Positions 1-8,569 of a stretch of 64,000 nucleotides of DNA are shown piece after piece. Made by a program: the position numbers and the translations under genes. Below the pieces are notes generated by a model that saw nothing but the letters and a program-made list of their open reading frames with translations, was not told the DNA's origin and ran no database searches. The stretch is from Foliimonas ilicis (GTDB lineage: Bacteria; Pseudomonadota; Alphaproteobacteria; Rhizobiales; Rhizobiaceae), in NCBI RefSeq assembly GCF_039939195.1, contig NZ_JBDUUH010000019.1, positions 16,171 to 80,170 of the forward strand. The letters run 5' to 3'. Position 1 is the stretch's first letter. Every line of letters begins with the position of its first letter.

Positions 1-183
1 GACGATGTCGGCCTGACGGCGATTGCCATCATCCAGATGATCACCGGCGTTATCGTCTGGTTCCGGCCGGACGAACGGCTCTCTGTTCAAGAAGTGGCCG
101 AGACCTATTTGACAATGACGCTGCGGCTGGTCGGCGTAAACGCACCGGCGCGGGAGGAAGAACATGTACACGCACACGCTTGA
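1..183 (+). CDS. TetR-family regulator, C-terminal fragment
   Basis: The window opens inside an open frame that runs 60 codons to a TGA at 181-183. The residues look like the ligand-binding C-terminal domain of TetR/AcrR repressors: a helix around IIQMITGVIVWFRPDERLS, then a helix ending LTMTLRLVGV. The DNA-binding half lies outside the window. The frame overlaps the isovaleryl-CoA dehydrogenase start by 20 nt, so the two genes are probably co-transcribed. A TetR protein here could control the leucine-breakdown genes that follow; that role is inferred from position only. Confidence 0.6.
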   Translation, partial: DDVGLTAIAIIQMITGVIVWFRPDERLSVQEVAETYLTMTLRLVGVNAPAREEEHVHAHA

Positions 184-1327
184 TTTCGCGCTCGATCCCG
201 ACATTGAAAGCCTGCGCGAGATGGTTCGGCGCTTTGCGACCGACAAAATCGCGCCGCTGGCAGCCGATCTTGACCGTGAGAACGAATTTCCAAGCCATCT
301 CTGGAAGGAACTCGGCGCGCTTGGCCTTCTCGGCATCACCGCCGACCCGGATTTCGGCGGCTCCGGCATGAACTATCTGGCGCATGTCGTGGCGATGGAA
401 GAGATCAGCCGCGCTTCCGCCTCGGTCGGCCTCTCCTACGGCGCGCATTCCAATCTCTGCGTCAACCAGATCAACCGCTGGGCAACGCCGGAGCAGAAGG
501 AAAAATACCTGCCGGATCTGTGCTCCGGCGAGAAAGTCGGCGCGCTGGCCATGTCTGAAACCGGCTCCGGCTCTGATGTCGTCTCGCTGCGCCTGCGCGC
601 AGAAAAGCGCAATGATTGCTACGTACTGAACGGCTCGAAAATGTGGATCACCAACGGGCCGGATGCCGACACGATGGTCATCTACGCCAAGACCGATCCC
701 GAACGCGGCTCGCGCGGCATCACGGCCTTCATCGTCGAAAAGACCATGCCCGGCTTTTCCGTGGCGCAGAAACTCGACAAGCTTGGCATGCGCGGCTCCA
801 ACACGGGCGAACTGGTGTTCGAAAATGTCGAAGTGCCGTTCGAAAACGTGCTGCACGAGGAAGGTGCGGGTGTCGAAGTGCTGATGTCGGGTCTCGATTA
901 CGAGCGCACGGTTCTGGCGGGCGGGCCGCTCGGCATCATGGCCGCCTGCCTCGATGTCGTCGTGCCTTACGTTCACGAGCGCAAGCAGTTCGGCAAGGCG
1001 ATCGGCGAGTTTCAGCTCGTTCAGGGCAAGCTGGCCGATATGTACACGACGACGAGTGCCGCCCGCGCCTATGTCTACGCCGTCGCTTCCGCCTGCGATC
1101 GCAGCCAGACGACCCGCAAGGATGCGGCAGGCTGCATCCTCTTCGCGTCGGAAAAAGCGACACTGATGGCGCTCGACGCGATCCAGCTTCTTGGCGGCAA
1201 CGGCTATATCAACGACTATTCGACCGGACGCCTGCTGCGCGACGCAAAGCTCTACGAAATCGGCGCAGGCACGAGCGAAATACGCCGCTGGTTGATCGGG
1301 CGGGAAATCATGGCGGAGGGTGTTTAA
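164..1327 (+). CDS. ivd: Isovaleryl-CoA dehydrogenase
   Basis: A 387-residue acyl-CoA dehydrogenase of full family length. It should oxidise isovaleryl-CoA to 3-methylcrotonyl-CoA with FAD, passing electrons to ETF. The usual N-terminal helical, middle beta and C-terminal helical domains are present, with the AMSETGSGSD motif near 130 and the C-terminal GTSEIRR segment. Glu247 in DYERTVLAGGP sits where the isovaleryl-specific catalytic base is found, which separates it from short- and medium-chain enzymes. The start follows GGAGGAAG by a good spacing. The stop overlaps the carboxylase beta start (TAATG), so the genes are translationally coupled. The ETF-ubiquinone oxidoreductase at 14526-16202 is the expected downstream acceptor. 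Confidence 0.9.
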   Translation: MYTHTLDFALDPDIESLREMVRRFATDKIAPLAADLDRENEFPSHLWKELGALGLLGITADPDFGGSGMNYLAHVVAMEEISRASASVGLSYGAHSNLCVNQINRWATPEQKEKYLPDLCSGEKVGALAMSETGSGSDVVSLRLRAEKRNDCYVLNGSKMWITNGPDADTMVIYAKTDPERGSRGITAFIVEKTMPGFSVAQKLDKLGMRGSNTGELVFENVEVPFENVLHEEGAGVEVLMSGLDYERTVLAGGPLGIMAACLDVVVPYVHERKQFGKAIGEFQLVQGKLADMYTTTSAARAYVYAVASACDRSQTTRKDAAGCILFASEKATLMALDAIQLLGGNGYINDYSTGRLLRDAKLYEIGAGTSEIRRWLIGREIMAEGV

Positions 1328-2934
1328 TGCCGGTCATCCAGTCGCAACTTTCGACCTCGTCCGAAACCTTCCGGGAAAATGCCGGGCGTATGCGCGCGCT
1401 GGTGGCCGACATTCGCGCCAAGGCGAAAACTGTCGAGCAAGGCGGCACCGAGGAAGCGCGGGAACGCCACATCTCGCGCGGCAAGCTTCTGCCGCGAGAT
1501 CGTCTGGCGCAGCTTCTCGATCCCGGTGCGCCGTTTCTCGAAATCGGCCAGTTTGCCGCCTGGGATATGTATGACGACGATATTTCGTCGGCGGGCATGA
1601 TTGCCGGTATCGGGCGTGTCGAGCGACGCGAAGTGATGATCGTCGTGAACGATGCGACGGTCAAAGGCGGCACCTATTATCCGCTGACCGTGAAGAAGCA
1701 TTTGCGGGCGCAGGAAATCGCCATGCAGAACAATCTGCCCTGCATTTATCTCGTCGATTCTGGCGGCGCGAACCTGCCAAATCAGGACGAGGTTTTCCCC
1801 GACCGCGACCATTTCGGCCGCATCTTTTACAATCAGGCCAATATGAGCGCGGCGGGAATTCCGCAGATCGCCTGCGTCATGGGATCGTGCACGGCAGGCG
1901 GCGCATATGTTCCGGCGATGTCGGACGAGACGATCATGGTGCGAGGTCAGGCGACGATCTTTCTCGGCGGCCCGCCTCTGGTAAAGGCCGCGACCGGCGA
2001 GGATGTGAGTGCCGAAGACCTTGGCGGGGCCGACCTTCATACACGCGAATCCGGCGTGGCCGATCACTATGCAATGAGCGACGAACACGCGCTGGCGATC
2101 GTTCGCCGCATCGTCAAAAACCTGAATCGAAAGAAGGAGATCGGGCTGGAGCTTCGCGAACCTCTACCGCCACTTCATGCGCCGGAAGAGATTTACGGGC
2201 TTATCCCGAAGGATACGCGCCAACCCTATGATGTTCGTGAAGTAATCGCGCGTGTCGTCGACGGTTCGGAATTCGACGAGTTCAAGCAGAATTACGGCAC
2301 GACGCTTGTTACCGGCTTTGCGCATCTTTACGGAATGCCGGTCGGCATCATCGCCAATAATGGCGTGCTGTTTTCCGAAAGCGCTCTCAAGGGCGCGCAT
2401 TTCATCGAGCTTTGCTGCCAGCGTAAAATCCCGCTCATCTTCCTGCAAAATATCACCGGCTTCATGGTGGGCCGCAAATATGAGGCGGGCGGCATCGCCA
2501 AGGATGGTGCGAAGCTGGTGACGGCGGTCGCAACCGCGCAGGTGCCGAAGGTCACGATGATTATCGGCGGATCGTTTGGCGCGGGCAATTACGGCATGTG
2601 CGGTCGCGCCTATTCGCCCCGCTTCCTGTGGATGTGGCCGAATGCGCGCATATCGGTGATGGGCGGAGAACAGGCAGCGACGGTTCTGGCGCTGGTCAAG
2701 CGCGAGGGAATAGAGCGCAAGGGCGGAAAATGGTCCTCTGCCGAAGAGGTCGAATTCCGCGCGCCTATATTGGAGAAATATGAGCGCGAAGGGCATCCGC
2801 TCTACTCATCGGCACGGCTCTGGGACGATGGCATCATCGACCCCGCCAAGACCCGCGAAGTACTCGCGCTGTCCTTGAGTGCGGCCCTAAATGCGCCTGT
2901 GCCGGAGACGAAATTCGGCGTGTTTCGGATGTGA
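1327..2934 (+). CDS. mccB: Methylcrotonyl-CoA carboxylase, carboxyltransferase (beta) subunit
   Basis: A 535-residue carboxyltransferase subunit that transfers CO2 from biotin to 3-methylcrotonyl-CoA in leucine breakdown. The frame stays open far upstream, but the real start is the ATG at 1327, preceded by GGAGGG and overlapping the stop of ivd; the protein begins MPVIQSQLSTSSETF. Features typical of the family include GGTYYPLTVKKHLRAQEIA, the oxyanion-forming glycine run MGSCTAGGAYVPAMSDE and a second one at IIGGSFGAGNYGMCGRAY. Length and the order ivd-mccB favour MCC over propionyl-CoA carboxylase. Confidence 0.9.
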   Translation: MPVIQSQLSTSSETFRENAGRMRALVADIRAKAKTVEQGGTEEARERHISRGKLLPRDRLAQLLDPGAPFLEIGQFAAWDMYDDDISSAGMIAGIGRVERREVMIVVNDATVKGGTYYPLTVKKHLRAQEIAMQNNLPCIYLVDSGGANLPNQDEVFPDRDHFGRIFYNQANMSAAGIPQIACVMGSCTAGGAYVPAMSDETIMVRGQATIFLGGPPLVKAATGEDVSAEDLGGADLHTRESGVADHYAMSDEHALAIVRRIVKNLNRKKEIGLELREPLPPLHAPEEIYGLIPKDTRQPYDVREVIARVVDGSEFDEFKQNYGTTLVTGFAHLYGMPVGIIANNGVLFSESALKGAHFIELCCQRKIPLIFLQNITGFMVGRKYEAGGIAKDGAKLVTAVATAQVPKVTMIIGGSFGAGNYGMCGRAYSPRFLWMWPNARISVMGGEQAATVLALVKREGIERKGGKWSSAEEVEFRAPILEKYEREGHPLYSSARLWDDGIIDPAKTREVLALSLSAALNAPVPETKFGVFRM

Positions 2935-3515
2935 TGATGGAGAGGCCGATCCCAAATCATCTCCGTATCCCTATTAAACGCATCATGATCATAGGCGGTG
3001 CAGGCTCGGGCAAGTCCACTCTGGCGCGGGAGATTGGCGACAAGACCGGGCTGCCGGTCATTCACATCGATCCGATGTATTGGTCTCCCGGATGGGTGCA
3101 GCGCCCGGCGGCGGAAACCATGGCACTTTCGCTGGAAGCGGCGGCACGCCCGGAATGGGTTTTTGAAGGCAATCACTCTGCCTCGATGGCTGCGCGGATC
3201 GAGCGGGCCGATACATTCATCTTTCTCGACATTCCCACCCCGCTGCGGCTTTGGCGCGTGGTGGTGCGGACTATAAAGCACTATGGCCGCTCCCGCCCCG
3301 ACATGCCGCCCGGCTGCTCCGAGCGCTTCGATTGGGAGTTCTTAAAATTCGTCGCGAATTATGGGAAGAATGGCAGGCTCAGAGCGCTTGATCTCATGCA
3401 ATCCCTGCCGCCGCATCTCGATGTCTTTCATCTGAAAAATCGCGGCGACGTAGAAGCATTTCTGAAAAACCTAAGCAAACCGAACGCATCGACCCGAAAG
3501 GTGGAGGCCGCTTGA
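2934..3515 (+). CDS. P-loop nucleotide kinase-like protein (FlaR/adenylate-kinase-like)
   Basis: A protein of about 193 residues with a clear Walker A motif, GGAGSGKSTLAREIG, near residue 20. The lines HIDPMYWSPGW and FEGNHSASMAARIERAD resemble small P-loop proteins annotated as AAA-family or 'DNA topology modulation (FlaR-related)' proteins. The substrate is unknown. The ATG at 2934 overlaps the TGA of mccB (TGATG); a GTG at 2931 and an ATG at 2937 are alternatives. It is translationally coupled to the leucine genes, but no step of leucine breakdown needs such a kinase, so it may be a passenger. Confidence 0.75.
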   Translation: MMERPIPNHLRIPIKRIMIIGGAGSGKSTLAREIGDKTGLPVIHIDPMYWSPGWVQRPAAETMALSLEAAARPEWVFEGNHSASMAARIERADTFIFLDIPTPLRLWRVVVRTIKHYGRSRPDMPPGCSERFDWEFLKFVANYGKNGRLRALDLMQSLPPHLDVFHLKNRGDVEAFLKNLSKPNASTRKVEAA

Positions 3516-3589
3516 CCTTCCCCAACGTAATAGAAGTCATATTTCCAGTGCATTCTCTGGATCGTTCCTGAAACCCCGTGGAGGAAGAC

Positions 3590-4357
3590 ATGTCTGCATC
3601 TGCGTCTAAGTTCATCTGGTACGAAGTCATGACATCGGACCCCGCCGCCGCCGAGGCGTTCTACACGAAGGTCGTCGGCTGGACGCCGGAAGCCTGGAGC
3701 GGCGGCGGCGGCTATACAATATTGAAGGCTGGCGAAAACGGCGTCGCGGGCCTTATGGAAACTCCCGAAGAAGCAAAGGCAGTGGGCGCGAAACCCTGCT
3801 GGGTTGGCTATATTTATGTGTCCGACACAGATGCCGCGACAGAAAAACTCCGCAAGGCAGGCGGTTCCGTGTTGCGCGAGCCGAGCGACATTCCCGAAAT
3901 CGGCCGGTTTTCGGTCGTTGCCGATCCGCATGGCGCATCCTTCCTGCTCATGACGCCGCAAGGTGAGGAACAGCCATCCGTCGCGCCTGACACTGTGGGG
4001 CATATCGGCTGGCGTGAACTTTACGCTGGTGATCTGAAAGAGGCGCTCGATTTCTATTCAAGCCAATTCGGTTGGACGGCAGGCGAGGCCATGGATATGG
4101 GACCGATGGGCTCCTACCAGCTCGTTTCCACTGGCGGCGAGCCGGAGATCGGCATGATGACAAGGCCGGAGCAGGTGCCTATGCCGAAGTGGCTGTATTA
4201 TTTCAATGTAGAGGCCATCGACGCCGCAGCCGCGCGCGTGACCGAAAATGGCGGCCAGGTGTTGAACGGCCCGATGGAAGTGCCCGGCGGAAGCTGGATC
4301 ATTCAATGCATGGACCCGCAAGGCGCAATGTTCGCGCTGTCTGCCACCCGCCGCTGA
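3590..4357 (+). CDS. VOC-family protein with two glyoxalase-like domains
   Basis: A 255-residue protein made of two tandem vicinal-oxygen-chelate domains. The first runs from about residue 5 (FIWYEVMTSDPAAAEAFYTK) to 125, the second from about 133 (IGWRELYAGDLKEALDFYSS) to the end. The layout matches the CFP30B/27-kDa-antigen-like subgroup of the glyoxalase/bleomycin-resistance superfamily, whose activity is unknown. An in-frame GTG at 3578 exists, but the ATG at 3590 has an ideal GGAGGAAG ahead of it. It lies between the two methylcrotonyl-CoA carboxylase genes and is followed by a terminator-like hairpin. Confidence 0.8.
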   Translation: MSASASKFIWYEVMTSDPAAAEAFYTKVVGWTPEAWSGGGGYTILKAGENGVAGLMETPEEAKAVGAKPCWVGYIYVSDTDAATEKLRKAGGSVLREPSDIPEIGRFSVVADPHGASFLLMTPQGEEQPSVAPDTVGHIGWRELYAGDLKEALDFYSSQFGWTAGEAMDMGPMGSYQLVSTGGEPEIGMMTRPEQVPMPKWLYYFNVEAIDAAAARVTENGGQVLNGPMEVPGGSWIIQCMDPQGAMFALSATRR

Positions 4358-4366
4358 TTTCAATCA

Positions 4367-4391
4367 AGGGCCGGTCGCAACCGGCCCTTTC
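4367..4391 (+). terminator. Terminator-like hairpin between the VOC gene and mccA
   Basis: An 8-bp perfect stem AGGGCCGG/CCGGCCCT with loop TCGCAA, followed only by TTTCC. The U tract is short, so it may attenuate rather than stop transcription. It falls in the 51-bp gap before mccA, which may therefore have its own promoter or a lower transcript level than mccB. Confidence 0.5.
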
Positions 4392-4408
4392 CAACTTTCG
4401 GAAAAAGC

Positions 4409-6367
4409 ATGTTTTCACGAATTCTCATTGCCAATCGTGGCGAAATCGCATGCCGGATCATTCGCACGGTGCGGAAGATGGGCATTCGCACGGTCGCGGT
4501 CTATTCCGACGCCGATGCGAAATCCTTGCATGTGGAAATGGCGGATGAGGCCGTGCATATCGGCCCCTCGCCCGTTTCGGAAAGCTATCTGCGCGCCGAT
4601 CGCATCATCGCTGCAGCGTTGGAAACGGGGGCTGAGGCGATCCATCCGGGTTACGGTTTTCTCTCCGAGAACCCGGATTTCGTGGATGCGGTGGAGGCCG
4701 CCGGACTGGTGTTCATCGGCCCTTCGGCATCCTCGATCCGCGCGATGGGCCTGAAGGATGCGGCCAAGCGGCTGATGGAAAAGGCGGGCGTTCCGGTCGT
4801 GCCGGGCTATCATGGCGAGGCGCAGGAGATCGTCATTCTGGCCTCGAAGGCGCGCGAGATCGGCTATCCGGTGCTTATCAAGGCGCGCGCAGGCGGCGGC
4901 GGCAAAGGCATGCGTCGCGTCGATGATCCCAACGATTTCGCGGAAGCCTTGTCCGGAGCACGGCGCGAGGCGAAGGCCGCATTCGGCGACGACCGGGTGC
5001 TGGTCGAAAAATATGTCGACAAGCCACGCCATATCGAAGTTCAGGTGTTCGGCGACAATCACGGCAATGCCGTCCACCTTTTCGAACGCGATTGCTCGGC
5101 ACAGAGACGCCACCAGAAGGTAATCGAGGAAGCCCCCGCACCCGGCATGACACCGGAGATGCGAAAGGCCATGACCGACGCCGCCGTTAAGGCCGCGAAG
5201 GCGATATCCTATTCGGGCGCGGGCACGATCGAATTCATCGTCGATGCCTCGGACGGGCTGAAGCCCAACCGCTTCTGGTTCATGGAAATGAATACGCGCC
5301 TTCAGGTCGAGCATCCGGTGACGGAAATGATCACCGGCGTCGATCTGGTCGAATGGCAATTGCGGGTCGCGGCGGGCGAGAAACTGCCGAAGGCGCAGGC
5401 GGAAATTACACTGGACGGCCACGCTTTCGAGGCGCGCATCTACGCCGAAGATCCTGCGCGCGATTTCCTGCCAGCAATCGGCACGCTGCACCATCTGCGC
5501 TTTCCCGATGAACCGGGCATCCGGGTCGAGACGGGCGTGCGCGAAGGCGCGTCGATCTCGCCCTTCTACGATCCGATGATTGCGAAACTGGTCGTGCATG
5601 GCGCAGACCGCGCTGCTGCGTTGCAGGCTTTGGTCAACGCGTTGAAGGCCACGGAGATTGCAGGGTCGGTCACGAATATCGGCTTTCTGACGGCACTTGC
5701 GCAGGACGCAGAGTTTGCGGCAGGCGATGTCGATACAGGTTTGATCGGGCGCAATCAGACCGAATTGACGAAGGTGTCGAAGCCCGGTGCGCAGATCATC
5801 GCTTTTGCCGCGCTTGCCTCTTCCGGCATGGAACGTCCGGCCGCGAACGATCCTTGGGGTGCGATTTCGGGCTACGCGCATTTCAACCCGATTGAGCGAC
5901 GGACGCGACTGCGTGCCGGAGACGAGGAAATCGTGGCACGTATTTCGGCGCGCGACGATGGGCGTTCGATTGTCGAGCTGGATGGCAGCGAGCAAGACGC
6001 TCCACGCCGGTTTGCGTTCGCATCTTTGAAGGATGAGAGTTCGAGCTTCGCGAACTGGCCGGGTCACATCACGGTTTTTGCGAATGGTGAGGCGTATACG
6101 TTCGGGGTCCACGATCCGCTGAACGAAGCGCAGGATGCCGAAGGCGGCGTTGGCAGCATGCGCGCGCCGATGCCGGGGTTGGTGAAGCTGGTGCGCGCCA
6201 TGGCTGGTGAAACTGTAAAGAAAGGGCAGCCGCTGCTCATCCTCGAAGCGATGAAGATGGAGCACACGATTGCCGCTGCGCATGACGGGGTGATTGCAGA
6301 CATCGCCAGTGAGGGGTCGCAGGTCAGCGATGGCACGGTGTTGGTGCGGTTTGAAGAGGTTGAGTGA
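4409..6367 (+). CDS. mccA: Methylcrotonyl-CoA carboxylase, biotin carboxylase/BCCP (alpha) subunit
   Basis: A 652-residue alpha subunit. Residues 1-450 form the ATP-grasp biotin carboxylase, beginning FSRILIANRGEIACRII, with the glycine loop KARAGGGGKGMR and the catalytic region RDCSAQRRHQKVIEEAPAP. A linker domain follows. The C-terminal biotinyl domain has EAMKMEH with Lys616 as the biotin site. It loads CO2 on biotin for MccB to transfer to 3-methylcrotonyl-CoA. Related acetyl- and propionyl-CoA carboxylase subunits look similar; the assignment rests on the linked ivd and mccB. The HMG-CoA lyase that often follows is absent here. Confidence 0.9.
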   Translation: MFSRILIANRGEIACRIIRTVRKMGIRTVAVYSDADAKSLHVEMADEAVHIGPSPVSESYLRADRIIAAALETGAEAIHPGYGFLSENPDFVDAVEAAGLVFIGPSASSIRAMGLKDAAKRLMEKAGVPVVPGYHGEAQEIVILASKAREIGYPVLIKARAGGGGKGMRRVDDPNDFAEALSGARREAKAAFGDDRVLVEKYVDKPRHIEVQVFGDNHGNAVHLFERDCSAQRRHQKVIEEAPAPGMTPEMRKAMTDAAVKAAKAISYSGAGTIEFIVDASDGLKPNRFWFMEMNTRLQVEHPVTEMITGVDLVEWQLRVAAGEKLPKAQAEITLDGHAFEARIYAEDPARDFLPAIGTLHHLRFPDEPGIRVETGVREGASISPFYDPMIAKLVVHGADRAAALQALVNALKATEIAGSVTNIGFLTALAQDAEFAAGDVDTGLIGRNQTELTKVSKPGAQIIAFAALASSGMERPAANDPWGAISGYAHFNPIERRTRLRAGDEEIVARISARDDGRSIVELDGSEQDAPRRFAFASLKDESSSFANWPGHITVFANGEAYTFGVHDPLNEAQDAEGGVGSMRAPMPGLVKLVRAMAGETVKKGQPLLILEAMKMEHTIAAAHDGVIADIASEGSQVSDGTVLVRFEEVE

Positions 6368-6377
6368 AAAACGTCTA

Positions 6378-6656
6378 CTATTTTAGCCTGCTTGCGCGAC
6401 GCGAGGTCAAAACGAGAATTCCGAAGGCCACCAGACCGCAAGCGATGCCGACGGCAACGGTGGCTGGCACCGACCCTAGTCGCGCGCTCAAACTTCCTTC
6501 GAACACCATGTAGATCAGCGTCGATAGAGTGACCCCAATCGCATAGGAAACGACAACCGATATACTGACGATCTTGCGGATGATCCAGGCGATCAGGGCT
6601 CCCAGCAACGCCGCACCGACAATGATACCGAGCAAACTGCCAATCATTGGTGCCAA
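6378..6656 (-). CDS. Small membrane protein of unknown function
   Basis: About 92 residues, mostly hydrophobic, with three likely membrane segments: near 5-25 (IGSLLGIIVGAALLGALIAW), 32-52 (SVVVSYAIGVTLSTLIYMVF) and 65-85 (ATVAVGIACGLVAFGILVL), ending in a basic tail. I do not recognise the family. A TTG at 6656 has GGAGAGG at a good distance; an ATG three codons later (6647) is the other choice. It faces mccA tail to tail with only 10 bp between them. Confidence 0.6.
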   Translation of the reverse strand: MAPMIGSLLGIIVGAALLGALIAWIIRKIVSISVVVSYAIGVTLSTLIYMVFEGSLSARLGSVPATVAVGIACGLVAFGILVLTSRRASRLK

Positions 6657-6834
6657 TGCTTATTCCTCTCCGCGTGGAAAATAACGACTGCAATTAAAAC
6701 GTTTATTCCGAATTTTTTTCAATCGAAAATGCAGTGCGTAAGAAAATGCATCCAGCGCATTGTTTTGAAGCTAGCCTATGAGGCGTTGCCTGACTTCGCG
6801 CAGAGGACATCTGGTATCAGATTAGAAGCAAGTC

Positions 6835-6978
6835 GTGCGTCCTTCGAGGCTCACTGCGTTCGCACCTCAGGATGAGGGAGGTAGCGATAACTCGATGGTT
6901 AAGCCTCTGAAATTATCGCTTTAACAACCCACCTCCCTCATCCTGAGGTGCGAACGCAGTGAGCCTCGAAGGACGCAC
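6835..6978. repeat. Family B inverted-repeat element, copy 1
   Basis: A perfect 48-bp inverted repeat: the left arm 6835-6882 (starting GTGCGTCCTTCGAGGCTCAC) is exactly complementary to 6931-6978. A second nested pair, AGCGATAA at 6883-6890 and TTATCGCT at 6914-6921, lies inside. The transcript would fold into a very long hairpin on either strand. Related copies are at 45914-46061 (pair) and 30675-30694 (fragment). It fills most of the 429-bp gene-free stretch 6657-7085, which otherwise holds only the livJ-like terminator. Confidence 0.85.
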
Positions 6979-7033
6979 CGAAGCGCCAATTTCCCTCATG
7001 CTGAGCCTGTCGAAGCACGCACAACCCCAAACA

Positions 7034-7058
7034 GAAAATGGCCGGGAGTTACCCGGCC
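7034..7058 (-). terminator. Rho-independent terminator of the amino-acid binding protein gene
   Basis: On the minus strand a perfect stem GGCCGGG/CCCGGCC with a 5-nt loop is followed by ATTTTCTGTTT. It sits 28 bp past the stop of the gene at 7086-8192. Confidence 0.7.
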
Positions 7059-7085
7059 ATCGACGTTTATAACTTTGAAACGAGC

Positions 7086-8192
7086 CTACTGCGCGATCGG
7101 CGCATACTTCCCGTCGTGCCACTGGTTGATATCGTAGCTGGCGTTTTTCAGGTCGCCCTTTTCATCGAATGTAACCGAGCCGACAACGGTTTCGACCGGC
7201 TCGCCATTCTTCAATGCTTCGGCTACGGCAGACGGATCGTCCGAACCGGCGCGCTCGATGCCCTGCGTGATAGCCTGGATGGTCGCGTAGGAGAACAGCG
7301 TGAAGCCTTCCGGCACGAAGCCGCCAGCCTTGATCTTTTCGACCGCTTCCTTGGCTTCCGGCTTTGCCTGCGGGTCGGACGGGAACACGAACATCGTGCC
7401 CTCGCCTGCCGGGCCAGCGATCTGCCAGAATTCCGGCGACGCGATGCTGTCGGGCATGATGAGCTGGAACTTCAGATCCTGTTCGGCAGACTGGCGCAGC
7501 ATCAGGCCAGCTTCGGGGTGATAACCACCGAAATAGACCACATCGGCCTTCAAATCCTTTAGCTTGGTCACAAGCGCGGAAAAATCCTTCTCGCCAGCGT
7601 TCAGGCCTTCATAAAGAACTTCCTTGAGGCCATTCTCGTTCATCGTGGCGCGCACGGCATCGGCAATGCCCTGACCGTAGGCGCTCTTGTCATGCAGGAC
7701 GACGACATTCTTGCCCGCGTATTTCTTGGCAATCCACGGACCGATGAAGGCGCCCTGCGCATCGTCGCGCGTGTAGAGACGCATGATGGTCGGGAAGCCC
7801 TTTTCGGTCAAAACCGGGTTTGACGATGCTGGCGTCATCATCAGCACCGCGCTTTCGGCATAGACGTCCGCCGCGGGAATGCTGGAGCCGGAGCAGGCAT
7901 GGCCATCGACGAATTTGATGCCATTGGCGACGATGCGGTTTGCGACCGAAACGGCCTGCTTGGGATCGCAGACATCGTCTTCGATGGCGATCTTGACCTG
8001 ACGGCCCATGACGCCGCCCTTTTCGTTGATGGCCGCGGCAGCCGCTTCCGCACCCTGACGGAACTGGTCGCCGATATTGGCCAACTGGCCGGTCATCGGG
8101 CCGACCACGGCGATTGTGATGTCTTCGGCGCGTGCATGCGCAGACAGCATGAGGCCGGCGATTGCCGCGCCCAGAAGTGTTTTCCTGATCAT
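7086..8192 (-). CDS. Branched-chain amino acid ABC transporter substrate-binding protein (LivJ-like)
   Basis: A 368-residue periplasmic binding protein. A signal peptide (MIRKTLLGAAIAGLMLSAHA, cut near ARAED) precedes a type I periplasmic-binding fold starting ITIAVVGPMTGQLA. Segments such as DGHACSGSSIPAADVYAES and SYATIQAITQGIERAGS are typical of Leu/Ile/Val-binding proteins. It would deliver the amino acid to an ABC permease, but no permease or ATPase gene is nearby, so it is an orphan binding protein. The closeness to the leucine-breakdown genes is suggestive only; ligand specificity cannot be read from sequence. It is bounded by its own terminator downstream and by another terminator at 8302-8340 upstream, so it is a single-gene unit. 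Confidence 0.88.
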   Translation of the reverse strand: MIRKTLLGAAIAGLMLSAHARAEDITIAVVGPMTGQLANIGDQFRQGAEAAAAAINEKGGVMGRQVKIAIEDDVCDPKQAVSVANRIVANGIKFVDGHACSGSSIPAADVYAESAVLMMTPASSNPVLTEKGFPTIMRLYTRDDAQGAFIGPWIAKKYAGKNVVVLHDKSAYGQGIADAVRATMNENGLKEVLYEGLNAGEKDFSALVTKLKDLKADVVYFGGYHPEAGLMLRQSAEQDLKFQLIMPDSIASPEFWQIAGPAGEGTMFVFPSDPQAKPEAKEAVEKIKAGGFVPEGFTLFSYATIQAITQGIERAGSDDPSAVAEALKNGEPVETVVGSVTFDEKGDLKNASYDINQWHDGKYAPIAQ

Positions 8193-8301
8193 TTCCTATT
8201 CCCTCCACGGCCTTATGATTGCGGCCGAAAGCGACACTGATACAGCAGCCTGAATGCGCCTGCCACGGGCCAGAATAAAGATTTCTAGGGCCACGGAAAC
8301 G

Positions 8302-8340
8302 AAAAAGGCCGCGCCGGCTTTGTCTCAGCCGGTCGCAGCC
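8302..8340 (-). terminator. Strong Rho-independent terminator
   Basis: On the minus strand a stem of about 13 bp (GGCUGCGaCCGGCU against AGCCGGCGCGGCC, one bulge and one G-U pair, loop GAGACAA) is directly followed by five Us. It lies 230 bp past the Sel1-like gene and ahead of the livJ-like gene, so it closes a transcript made from the structured stretch 8341-8565. Confidence 0.75.
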
Positions 8341-8565
8341 CTGTTCCCGCAATTCCTTATCCTGGAGCGGAGATGCCCGTGTCCTGCATCTTCCGCCCCG
8401 CCGTCCCTTCTTAAACTCTCTTCGCGCGCGGCTGGCTCGCCTCATGGCTGCCGCGTTCTGTTCTTGAAACCTGCCGTCTTGTGCGGCTTATGGTTTGCAG
8501 TCCGTCGCGTTCCGGTGCGGCCCTATGTTGGAGCATGGGCCTTATTGTGCACTCTGGAACAAATC
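8302..8565 (-). ncRNA. Candidate structured small RNA (four hairpins plus terminator)
   Basis: This non-coding stretch folds, reading the minus strand, into successive hairpins: GUUCC..GGAAC enclosing GGCCC..GGGCC (about 8505-8561); AAACC..GGUUU enclosing GCCG..CGGC (about 8468-8498); CGCGGC..GCCGCG (about 8425-8456); and GAUGC..GCAUC with flanking CCGC pairs (about 8352-8400). The terminator follows. No convincing reading frame crosses it. It may be an independent small RNA or a long 3' UTR of the Sel1-like gene. I could not match it to 6S, tmRNA, SRP RNA or RNase P. The strand call rests on the terminator. Confidence 0.4.
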
Positions 8566-8569
8566 GCTC

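Noticed and set aside
616..1326. Long upstream extension of the mccB frame
   Set aside because: It lies over ivd in another frame; the strong ribosome site and TAATG overlap at 1327 fix the start.
4415..6283. 622-codon open frame opposite mccA
   Set aside because: The plus strand has the full biotin carboxylase and biotinyl motifs; the antisense protein is basic, Arg/His-rich and matches nothing.
8302..8565. 6S RNA, tmRNA, SRP RNA or RNase P RNA
   Set aside because: None of the signature sequences I know for these is present, and the fold is a row of hairpins instead of the long 6S rod.
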